Position numbers and translations under genes: made by a program. 5,769 nucleotides of DNA from Pseudobdellovibrionaceae bacterium (GTDB lineage Bacteria; Bdellovibrionota; Bdellovibrionia; Bdellovibrionales; JAMPXM01), in contig CAJYOV010000048.1 of NCBI GenBank assembly GCA_913776405.1, positions 1-5,769 on the forward strand, in the 5' to 3' direction. The notes beneath the pieces were generated by a model. That model was not told the origin of the DNA. It ran no database searches and was given only the letters and a program-made list of their open reading frames with translations. Position 1 is the stretch's first letter. Each line of letters begins with the position of its first letter. This document shows positions 1-5,469 of this stretch, piece after piece.

Positions 1-40
1 CTTCGCGCCTCAAGCGCAAGCGAGCCGAGAGAGCCGAAGC

Positions 41-619
41 TTACATGCCTTCAACTGCAACGTACGGCGAGAATTGCGCCACACCGTTGCTGAGAGGGAT
101 TGGTGATGCTGCACCGAACGCACTCGAGTACGAAATCTTGTCGAGGCCACCACCTGCTGAATAACGGAAATAAACAGGTGCCGTCTGCTTGCCGTTTTGC
201 TCAGAGATGATACGGCCGTCAACGAATCCAGATGTTTGGCCGTCATACTTCGCGTACATCACGAGCATTTCAAGTGTCACTTTCACGTCTTTAAATTGAA
301 GCGTTTGAGTATACGGCGCTTCATAGAACAACCACTCAGGCTTTGCAGCTGGCTTGTTCTCAAGCTCGAGTTCAATTTTTTGAGGTGTTGCTTTAAGGCC
401 CGAGCACAAAAAAGCGTCCTGAAGATCAGGTAGACCTGGCGTCTTTTTCTCTGGGCATAATTGAAACCCGAGACCGATGCCGACAGACATCTTCAACTTC
501 GCTGGCGGTGCCGCTTCAGCTGAAGTCGAAAATGCAAACGCTGTAACAAGAACAGTCGCGCCCAACACGATCGATTTTTTTAAAACGAGCGATACATTTG
601 AAACTGCAGAAAGATTCAT
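41..619 (-). CDS. Small secreted protein of unknown function
   Basis: This is a 192-residue protein that I do not recognise. It starts with a likely Sec signal peptide: lysines at 14-15, a hydrophobic stretch at about 17-30 (SIVLGATVLVTAFAF) and an AXA-type site (SAEA) that predicts cleavage near residue 36 or 37. There is no lipobox cysteine, so the mature protein of about 155 residues is probably periplasmic, surface or secreted. It has two cysteines (55 and 72) that could form a disulphide. The rest alternates hydrophobic and polar residues in a beta-rich manner, with aromatic and Gly-rich segments near the C-terminus (YFRYSAGGGLD, QFSPYVAVEGM). It could be a small beta-barrel or beta-sandwich envelope protein, but this is only inference. 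The ATG start is supported by AAGGGGA about 7 nt upstream. The next in-frame Met (44) would remove the signal peptide. The gene is transcribed away from the rhomboid operon, and the stop lies 40 nt from the window edge. Confidence 0.8.
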   Translation of the reverse strand: MNLSAVSNVSLVLKKSIVLGATVLVTAFAFSTSAEAAPPAKLKMSVGIGLGFQLCPEKKTPGLPDLQDAFLCSGLKATPQKIELELENKPAAKPEWLFYEAPYTQTLQFKDVKVTLEMLVMYAKYDGQTSGFVDGRIISEQNGKQTAPVYFRYSAGGGLDKISYSSAFGAASPIPLSNGVAQFSPYVAVEGM

Positions 620-764
620 CCTTGATCCCCTTTTTCAATTCGAGACCCCGATTGCATCACCGAACTCCGTTCGTAGTTCGTTCAATCGTCTCGAATTGCC
701 CCGCGACTATCGTCACAAGCGCTCCATTGACGGTCAAGCGCCGAAGGAGCGACGATAACAGGCG
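620..764. promoter_or_regulatory. Divergent intergenic region with inverted repeat
   Basis: These 145 bp separate two divergently transcribed genes and must hold both promoters unless transcription starts inside a gene. An inverted repeat, CGAACT (661-666) and AGTTCG (675-680) with an 8-bp spacer, sits near the middle and could be an operator. A second palindrome, TTGAC-G-GTCAA, lies at 727-737. On the minus strand AAGGGGA (627-633) is the ribosome binding site of the secreted-protein gene. I found no convincing -35/-10 pair for either gene. Confidence 0.45.
720..751 (+). promoter_or_regulatory. Possible Shine-Dalgarno-sequestering hairpin in rhomboid leader
   Basis: The only good Shine-Dalgarno sequence before the rhomboid start is AAGGAG at 744-749, 15 nt upstream of ATG, which is a long spacing. 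GGAGCG (746-751) is perfectly complementary to CGCTCC (720-725), and the segment between them holds the palindrome TTGAC-G-GTCAA (727-737). If the transcript begins upstream of 720, this stem would hide the ribosome binding site. The complementarity is seen directly; a regulatory role is inference. Confidence 0.3.
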
Positions 765-1502
765 ATGTCCGAGAGTGAGCAAAATCGAGCTGACGAAACT
801 TCAGTTAGGAAAAACCCGCCGTTAGTCGTGACGTACGTGCGTGAAACATGGCTGACGCGAAAGCCTTCGCCTGAAGCGCTTCTCGTCGCGGCCCTCTCAA
901 CCCTCATGCTTGTCGTTGGCTCCTTCGTTGGATGGTCGCATCCGGATTTGGCCGCTACGAAAGATGCGGTCTTCACGCACGCCGAGTACTGGCGTCTCTG
1001 GACCACGATCTTCGTACACGCGGACGCAGGTCACCTCGCATCGAACTCGCTTCTCTTTTTCATCTTCGCGTTTTTTCTTTACGGGCACTTTGGCTTTGTC
1101 GTCTTCCCGCTTGCCGCTCTTCTTTTTGGCGGCGTCGCGAATGCACTCGTTCTTAAAGGCTATGCGCCAGATGTGCGACTCGTCGGCGCAAGCGGCGTGG
1201 TCTACTGGTGCGGTGGCACCTGGCTTGTGCTCTACGGATTTTTAAGTCGTCAAAAAAACTGGAAACATCGCGTGCTCCGCACAACCGGCGTGGGGCTCCT
1301 TCTTTTCGCACCCGCCGAAACCTTTCAGCCGAACATCAGTCACGAAACGCATTTGGCCGGCTTTGCGTTAGGATGTTTGTTCGGTTGGGTTCTTTATCTT
1401 GCCAATCGAAAAAAATTTCTCGGCGCCGAAGTGCGTGAGACGATCATTGAAGACGATGAACCCGAAGACGATCTTCCGGGTCCAGAAGGATTTACGCCAT
1501 GA
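765..1502 (+). CDS. Rhomboid family intramembrane serine protease
   Basis: This 245-residue integral membrane protein has the hallmarks of an active rhomboid, which cleaves transmembrane substrates within the membrane. WRLWTTIFVHADAGHLASN (77-94) carries the conserved H90 and N94 of the HxxxN motif. GASG (141-144) supplies the catalytic Ser143. HLAGFALG (196-203) supplies catalytic His196, corresponding to His254 of E. coli GlpG. Hydrophobic segments at about 37-56, 95-108, 110-129, 139-160, 172-183 and 196-213 fit the six-helix core. The N-terminal 30 residues are polar. The C-terminal 25 residues are strongly acidic (IIEDDEPEDDLP), probably a cytoplasmic tail. ATG at 765 is used because an in-frame TAA (756-758) lies just upstream and the next Met is residue 48. 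The gene overlaps the next one by ATGA, so the two are probably translated together. The family is certain; the substrate is unknown. Confidence 0.93.
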   Translation: MSESEQNRADETSVRKNPPLVVTYVRETWLTRKPSPEALLVAALSTLMLVVGSFVGWSHPDLAATKDAVFTHAEYWRLWTTIFVHADAGHLASNSLLFFIFAFFLYGHFGFVVFPLAALLFGGVANALVLKGYAPDVRLVGASGVVYWCGGTWLVLYGFLSRQKNWKHRVLRTTGVGLLLFAPAETFQPNISHETHLAGFALGCLFGWVLYLANRKKFLGAEVRETIIEDDEPEDDLPGPEGFTP

Positions 1503-2173
1503 TTCTGACAACGCTCGTTTCCCTACTTGTGTCGCAAGTTTCGCCAGCACTCGCTCAAGAGAGCTTTGATCAAGTCGCGAAAGAAGCGGGCTTCAAAACG
1601 CCGAAAGGAACGACGGTCGCATTCGCTCAGTTTGACGACTTAAACGGTGACTCGAAAAAAGATTTCGTCGTCGTTCAGCACCCATCGAAGAACGGCTACA
1701 CGGGTGCCGCCGCCCTTTCTATTTACCTCAACAAAGGCTCGAACGAAAAACCGCGCCTCGACATGGTTTTCTCAAACGCTCGACTTCTTAAGATTCAAAA
1801 AGAAAAAGACACCCAACCGGAGCTCAACCTGCTTCCGTCGATTGCAGACGGCCAATTGCAGCTCACTGGAAGCCCGGGCGATGTGTCGATCCAGGCGGCG
1901 AAGACGTACACCCTCAAGTGGTCGCAATCGTCGCAGCAATTCGAGGTGCAGTCTTACTTAGAAACGGAAAGCTCATGTTCACCGGAAGCAGCCGAACAGA
2001 GTCCCGCGCACGACGCCACCGCCTGCGAAGAAAAGCGCACCTCGTACGACTTCCAAAATCGCAAATTCGAGAAAACTGGCGCAAGCCAATGCACTTCGAC
2101 AGCGGTAAAAAAGCCAACCCTCGAAATGCTCGCCGCCGGCCAAAACATTCTCGCCAGCGTCAAATGTAAATGA
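1499..2173 (+). CDS. Secreted protein with FG-GAP/EF-hand-like Asp loop
   Basis: This 224-residue protein begins with a signal peptide: a short N-terminus, a hydrophobic core (ILTTLVSLLV) and ALA-Q, predicting cleavage after residue 19. The mature protein has FDDLNGDSKKDFVVV (45-59), in which D47, N49, D51 and D55 form the DxNxDxxxD pattern of calcium-binding loops in FG-GAP/VCBS repeats. Only one such loop is visible, so a complete propeller is not expected. Four cysteines (160, 176, 198, 223) lie in the C-terminal third and could form two disulphides in the periplasm. The ATG at 1499-1501 overlaps the rhomboid stop by four bases. A good ribosome binding site (AGAAGGA, 1484-1490) lies 8 nt upstream inside the rhomboid gene. 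The tight coupling suggests an envelope function linked to the protease, but the protein has no transmembrane helix and so is not an obvious substrate. No precise function can be given. Confidence 0.82.
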   Translation: MILTTLVSLLVSQVSPALAQESFDQVAKEAGFKTPKGTTVAFAQFDDLNGDSKKDFVVVQHPSKNGYTGAAALSIYLNKGSNEKPRLDMVFSNARLLKIQKEKDTQPELNLLPSIADGQLQLTGSPGDVSIQAAKTYTLKWSQSSQQFEVQSYLETESSCSPEAAEQSPAHDATACEEKRTSYDFQNRKFEKTGASQCTSTAVKKPTLEMLAAGQNILASVKCK

Positions 2174-2174
2174 G

Positions 2175-2264
2175 ATGCGAGTCTCTGCTCGCGTTCCTGC
2201 GGAGCAGGAACTTCACGCATGCGAGTCTCTGCTCGCGTTCCTGCGGAGCAGGAACTTCACGCAT
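2175..2264. repeat. Two tandem 44-bp units, each with two palindromes
   Basis: A 44-bp unit occurs twice without a mismatch, at 2175-2218 and 2219-2262, followed by two bases of a third copy. Each unit holds two adjacent inverted repeats. In copy 1 these are GCGAG-TCTCTG-CTCGC (2177-2192) and GTTCCTGC-GGA-GCAGGAAC (2193-2211). The unit is also bounded by ATGCG and CGCAT. The array fills the whole gap between two converging genes: it starts one base after the plus-strand stop and its end touches the minus-strand stop. The hairpins could stop transcription or protect mRNA 3' ends in both directions, but neither side has the T-run of an intrinsic terminator. It looks more like a REP-type extragenic palindromic element. 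Since 44 is not a multiple of three, it is not a coding repeat. Confidence 0.92.
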
Positions 2265-4147
2265 CAGAGCTCGACTTGGATGCCGACTTCGATGACTTGG
2301 TCGGCTGGGATGTTGAAGAAGGCGGTTGCGCGCTGAGCGTTTCGCGACATGAACGAGAACAGGTGCTCTCGCCAAATCGCCATCCCTGGGCGGTCGGTCG
2401 CGATCAACGTTTCCCGGCCTAAGAAGAACGTCAGGTCTTCCGAACGAGTCTTCATGCCCGACTCATGCAGTCGCTGAACGATCTCCATCACGTCCGGTGT
2501 ATCCATGAAGCCGTAATGCGCGATCACCCGGTAGAAATGCTCGTCGATCCGTTCGATCTTGACGCGTTCGGCGTGAGGGACTGTCGGCATTTCACGAGTC
2601 ACCACAGTGAGAATGACAATTTTCTCGTGAAGAACTTTGTTGTGTTTCACGTTGTGAACAAATGCAGGCGGCGTCGTATCGGGGTCGCCGACCATAAAGA
2701 TCGCAACACCCGGGACACGCACAGGCTTCACAACTTTCAACTGCTGCAGGAACTCAGAGAGCTGAACGGTCGAAGCGCGCAAACGATCCGCGAGAATCTG
2801 ACGACCCTTCCGCCATGTGACCATGCAGGAGTAGATCACCATCGCGATGATCATCGGCACATACCCGCCCTGACTGATCTTCACCATGTTTGCACTCAAG
2901 AAAACGAGATCGATCACGATGAAGGCGAGCATGAGGCTAACGGCAAGTGCGAAGTTCTGCTTCCAAACGCGCCGTTGAACGACGAACAAAAGAATCGTCG
3001 TGATGACCATCGTCATCGAGACCGAAATCCCATAGGCGGCAGCTAAATTCGATGAGCTCTGGAACGTGAGAACGACGTAGAGAGTACCGACCAAGAGGCC
3101 CCAGTTGACGTAAGGAAGGTAAATCTGGCCGATCTCTTTACTCGACGTGTGCACGATCTGAAGACGCGGACAAAGCCCAAGCTGAATAGCCTGACGCGTG
3201 AGTGAGAAGACGCCCGAGATCAGAGCCTGTGACGCAATGACCGCCGCACAGGTTGCAAGACAGATTAACGGAATCAAGGCCCATGAAGGCGCGAGATAAT
3301 AAAACGGATTCTCGGCGGCATCAGGCGTATGTAAAAGAAGTGCACCCTGGCCGAAGTAATTTAAAAGAAGGGCCGGCAAAACGACGGCAAACCAGGCCCA
3401 CCGAATCGGCGATTTACCAAAGTGGCCCATATCGGCGTAAAGCGCTTCGCCGCCCGTCACGACGAGAAACAAAGAGCCCATCACGAAGTAAGCTTCCATC
3501 TTGTGGTGAGCGAAGAAATCCCAAGCGTAATAAGGATTCAACGCGCGCAACACCGTCGGATCTGTGAGAATGCCACGAATACCCAAGATCGCGAGCGCAA
3601 AGAACCACAACATCATCACCGGTCCGAAGATCGAAGCGATGCGAGCTGTCCCGTGTTTCTGAAACCAGAAGAGACCAATCAGAATCACCACGGAAAGCGG
3701 TAAAATGTAAGGGTCAAAGATCGGCGTCGCAATTCGCAAGCCCTCAACGGCAGAGAGGACAGACATCGCGGGCGTGATGATGCCGTCGCCGTAAAGAAAG
3801 GCCGCGCCCAAAATACCAAGGCCCAGAAGCCCGATCGTACTCTGCCGAATCGACTTCGGAACTGCGAGCGACATCAGCGCAAGAATTCCGCCTTCACCGC
3901 GGTTGTCTGCGCGAAGAACGAAAGCCATGTACTTAAAAGAAATAACGAAGATCAAAACCCAAAAGACTAACGAGAGAACGCCGAGGATTGAATTCTCAGT
4001 CAGCGGAATTGCGTGTGGGCCGTGAAAGCACTCGCGAAGTGCGTAGAGCGGCGATGTACCGATATCACCGTAGACGATACCGATCGCGGCAACCGAAAGA
4101 GCAGCTAATTGCTTACGAGAAAGAGGACTCGAGCTGTGAGATTCCAT
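2264..4147 (-). CDS. kup: KUP/HAK/KT family potassium uptake protein
   Basis: This 627-residue protein is a full-length Kup (E. coli Kup is 622 residues), an inner-membrane secondary transporter that takes up K+, probably with H+. Conserved family blocks appear in order: YGDIGTSPLYALRE (26-39), ADNRGEGGILAL (80-91), LYGDGIITPAMSVLSAVEG (118-136), TGGEALYADMGHFG (231-244), NYFGQGALLL (263-272), SQALISGVFSLTRQAIQLG (306-324) and IYLPYVNW (342-349). About twelve hydrophobic segments fill residues 13-445. A hydrophilic cytoplasmic domain follows, with VHNVKHNKVLHEKIVILTV (497-515), FFLGRE (574-579) and a C-terminus (IPADQVIEVGIQVEL) typical of the family. ATG at 4145-4147 is preceded by GGGGA 4 nt upstream. 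The gene starts 35 nt after the stop of the response regulator on the same strand, so the two are probably one operon. No frameshift or missing block is seen. Confidence 0.97.
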   Translation of the reverse strand: MESHSSSPLSRKQLAALSVAAIGIVYGDIGTSPLYALRECFHGPHAIPLTENSILGVLSLVFWVLIFVISFKYMAFVLRADNRGEGGILALMSLAVPKSIRQSTIGLLGLGILGAAFLYGDGIITPAMSVLSAVEGLRIATPIFDPYILPLSVVILIGLFWFQKHGTARIASIFGPVMMLWFFALAILGIRGILTDPTVLRALNPYYAWDFFAHHKMEAYFVMGSLFLVVTGGEALYADMGHFGKSPIRWAWFAVVLPALLLNYFGQGALLLHTPDAAENPFYYLAPSWALIPLICLATCAAVIASQALISGVFSLTRQAIQLGLCPRLQIVHTSSKEIGQIYLPYVNWGLLVGTLYVVLTFQSSSNLAAAYGISVSMTMVITTILLFVVQRRVWKQNFALAVSLMLAFIVIDLVFLSANMVKISQGGYVPMIIAMVIYSCMVTWRKGRQILADRLRASTVQLSEFLQQLKVVKPVRVPGVAIFMVGDPDTTPPAFVHNVKHNKVLHEKIVILTVVTREMPTVPHAERVKIERIDEHFYRVIAHYGFMDTPDVMEIVQRLHESGMKTRSEDLTFFLGRETLIATDRPGMAIWREHLFSFMSRNAQRATAFFNIPADQVIEVGIQVEL

Positions 4148-4182
4148 GCAGTCCCCGAAGACTACCAGATCTCACCGCCCTG

Positions 4183-4944
4183 TCACGAACCCATGCGCAT
4201 CGCGCCACGGTTATTTGATGAGTGATCCGGAGCCGAGGGGTCGAAGCGATACCCTTCACCCGATACCGACGCTACGAAACGACCCGCGGAACCGAGCTTG
4301 CGACGGAGAGCGCAGATGTGCTTATCGACCGTGCGCTCGACGACATGAAGCTTTTCGCCCCACACTTCTTTCAGGATATCGCCGCGAGTAAGTGTGCGGC
4401 CGTCGTTGCGAGCGAGGAAATACAAAATTTTGAATTCGTTCGGCGTCAGGTCGAGTTCACGCTCACCGTTTGCTTCGACGTGTGCAACGCGCTGAAGACC
4501 GACCGAGAAGCGAAGACCCGATTTCGTGAATTGATCCGGCGTGCTCGAAGCGGCAGCACCAGCGACGATCGAGCTTGTTCGTTTCAAGCGGGCCTCGATA
4601 CGGGCGCGAAGTTCCTCAGGACGGAAAGGTTTTTGAATGTAATCGTCTGCACCGGCTTCGAAGCCGAGAACCACGTCAGCCGTTTCGTTTCGGCCCGTGA
4701 CGAGAAGGATCGGCGTATTCGCCAGGCGAGAATCGCTTCGCAACTCTTGGCAAATTGAAAGGCCGTCGCGGCCTGGAAGACCGACGTCGATCAGAAGAAG
4801 ATCGAATTTGTCGTTTGCGAGTGCACTCATTGCCTGCTCTGCAGTTTCGGCAATCACGACATCAAAACGATCGATAAGAGTTGCGCGGACAATCGCTTGA
4901 TACTCTTTGGCGTCTTCGATCAAAAGTGCTTTGCGCACGATCAT
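4183..4944 (-). CDS. OmpR/PhoB-family two-component response regulator
   Basis: This 253-residue DNA-binding response regulator would be activated by phosphorylation from a histidine kinase, which is not in the window. The receiver domain (about 4-120) has the acidic pair E10/D11, phosphoacceptor D53 in LLLIDVGLPGRDG, T83 and the invariant K105 in DDYIQKPF, so it should be phosphorylatable. A linker rich in Ala and Ser (about 122-138) leads to a winged-helix effector domain (about 142-235). This contains LDLTPNEFKILYFLARNDG, TLTRGDILKEVWG, the recognition helix ERTVDKHICALRRKLG and the wing VSGEGYRF. A tail of about 19 residues (DPSAPDHSSNNRGAMRMGS) follows the usual domain end. The gene lies 35 nt upstream of kup, so control of potassium uptake, as KdpE does for Kdp, is a reasonable inference but not shown. 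The start is uncertain: GTG at 4936-4938, two codons downstream of ATG, has better ribosome-binding-site spacing. Confidence 0.95.
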   Translation of the reverse strand: MIVRKALLIEDAKEYQAIVRATLIDRFDVVIAETAEQAMSALANDKFDLLLIDVGLPGRDGLSICQELRSDSRLANTPILLVTGRNETADVVLGFEAGADDYIQKPFRPEELRARIEARLKRTSSIVAGAAASSTPDQFTKSGLRFSVGLQRVAHVEANGERELDLTPNEFKILYFLARNDGRTLTRGDILKEVWGEKLHVVERTVDKHICALRRKLGSAGRFVASVSGEGYRFDPSAPDHSSNNRGAMRMGS

Positions 4945-4950
4945 TCTCCC
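4945..4950 (-). promoter_or_regulatory. Ribosome binding site deciding the regulator start
   Basis: On the minus strand GGGAGA directly abuts the ATG at 4942-4944, leaving about one base between GGGAG and the start, which is too close for normal initiation. The in-frame GTG at 4936-4938 is 7 nt from the purine run. Starting there gives MRKALLIEDAKEY, losing only Met-Ile and keeping the whole receiver fold. The GTG may therefore be the true start. Confidence 0.5.
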
Positions 4951-4976
4951 GGCTAGCTGACAAACCCTAAATCGGC

Positions 4977-5034
4977 TCGAATTACGTCGAATCTGAGCGA
5001 TTTGTCTCTCAGCAATGTTGAAATCTCATTCAAC
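4977..5034. promoter_or_regulatory. Candidate operator cluster upstream of response regulator
   Basis: Three short repeats lie 33-90 nt upstream of the regulator start. TCGAAT occurs at 4977-4982 and again at 4987-4992, a tandem pair with a 10-bp period, the layout that OmpR/PhoB-type regulators usually bind. CTGAG (4993-4997) and CTCAG (5008-5012) form an inverted repeat, and so do GTTGAA (5017-5022) and TTCAAC (5029-5034) with a 6-bp spacer. Autoregulation through the direct repeat is plausible, but hexamer repeats can arise by chance. Confidence 0.3.
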
Positions 5035-5281
5035 TTCGATTTTGCACCACACCATCCCGCTTTGCCTAGAGGGGAGCAAAAAACTTTTGGTCGAGCTTAT
5101 TGAGTAATCGTTAAACGCCCTTCGAGAACGCACCTAATTGCCGCTCGCCGCTCAGTACTTCGCGATCTCACACTAGACGTCTCGCCATGAGAACCTACGA
5201 AACTCTCAGAAATCCCAAAATGAGGAAGCGTGAGAAATGCGTTGCGACCGTGAAAGGCAGGCGGTTTCCACAAACTGGACC

Positions 5282-5311
5282 TTGTAACTGCTTAAAAGTT
5301 AGGCCTAAACT
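5282..5311 (+). promoter_or_regulatory. Weak sigma70-like promoter candidate
   Basis: TTGTAA (5282-5287) and TAAACT (5306-5311) each match four of six consensus bases and are 18 bp apart. A start about 7 nt downstream would fall near 5318, just ahead of the palindrome-rich segment starting at 5322. The match is weak and could be chance. The -10 overlaps the 10-bp palindrome TTAGGCCTAA (5299-5308). Confidence 0.2.
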
Positions 5312-5321
5312 AGGTATGTGA

Positions 5322-5414
5322 GGGCTGATACGTAGGCCTGTTCGAGGCCTGATGAGCCCATAACGAGCGCTAGAAAAGCGTCAACGATGGAGCGTGTGCT
5401 TTCGAGACTCATCA
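5322..5414 (+). other. Possible structured leader RNA upstream of HNH gene
   Basis: Several helices can be drawn by eye. GGGCT (5322-5326) pairs with AGCCC (5355-5359), enclosing AGGCCT-GTTCG-AGGCCT (5334-5350). Next is GCGCT-AGAAA-AGCGT (5367-5381, one G-U pair), then a weaker GGAGC-GTGT-GCTTT (5389-5402). TGATGAG (5350-5356) is also fully complementary to CTCATCA (5408-5414), which would close a junction around the last two hairpins. That helix competes with the GGGCT/AGCCC stem for 5355-5356. The segment matches no RNA family I know; I compared it with c-di-GMP, TPP, SAM, fluoride and hammerhead cores. It could also be DNA-level palindromes or chance. Confidence 0.3.
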
Positions 5415-5469
5415 CGATAACAACGAAGCCGTTTCTGAAACTGTCGACAACAGTCTTTCCCTACGGAGA

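Larger units (their letters stand above)
4945..5469. other. Long intergenic region without a convincing gene
   Basis: These 525 bp separate the divergently transcribed response regulator and HNH gene. Reading the plus strand I found only a short open stretch with an ATG (5187-5321, 44 codons, basic, no Shine-Dalgarno), which I do not accept as a gene. The region nearest the regulator (4977-5034) carries short direct and inverted repeats. The middle (about 5035-5280) shows only one small stem, CGGTTT-CCAC-AAACTG at 5262-5277. The part nearest the HNH gene (5299-5414) is rich in palindromes, including three AGGCCT copies. It should hold both promoters. Confidence 0.6.

Noticed and set aside
1..40. 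GC-rich segment after the first gene's stop, with a bulged CTTCG/CGAAG stem and a GGCTCTCTCGGCTCGC stretch on the minus strand
   Set aside because: Considered as a terminator or a diverged third copy of the 44-bp element. The stem has bulges, no T-run follows within the window and similarity to the repeat is only a few short words.
2193..2211. Intrinsic terminator reading of the 8-bp GTTCCTGC/GCAGGAAC hairpin
   Set aside because: No T-tract follows the stem on either strand in either copy, so it is recorded as a repeat rather than a terminator.
2465..3046. Plus-strand open frame of 193 codons antisense to kup
   Set aside because: It overlaps the well-conserved kup frame, and its His/Arg/Asp-rich product reads as a codon-bias shadow with no domain.
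4222..4758. Plus-strand open frame of 178 codons antisense to the response regulator
   Set aside because: It lies wholly inside the conserved regulator gene and its product shows no recognisable motif.
5240..5320. Possible c-di-GMP-I (GEMM) riboswitch
   Set aside because: The conserved GEMM core bases (CGCAAAGC and the GGxxGCC partner) are not found.
5187..5321. ATG-started frame of 44 codons in the long intergenic region
   Set aside because: There is no Shine-Dalgarno, the product is basic and low in pattern, and its 3' part coincides with the palindromic segment.
5344..5381. CTGATGAG followed by GAAAA, recalling a hammerhead ribozyme core
   Set aside because: Stem II cannot form after CTGATGA, and the required CGAAA context is absent.
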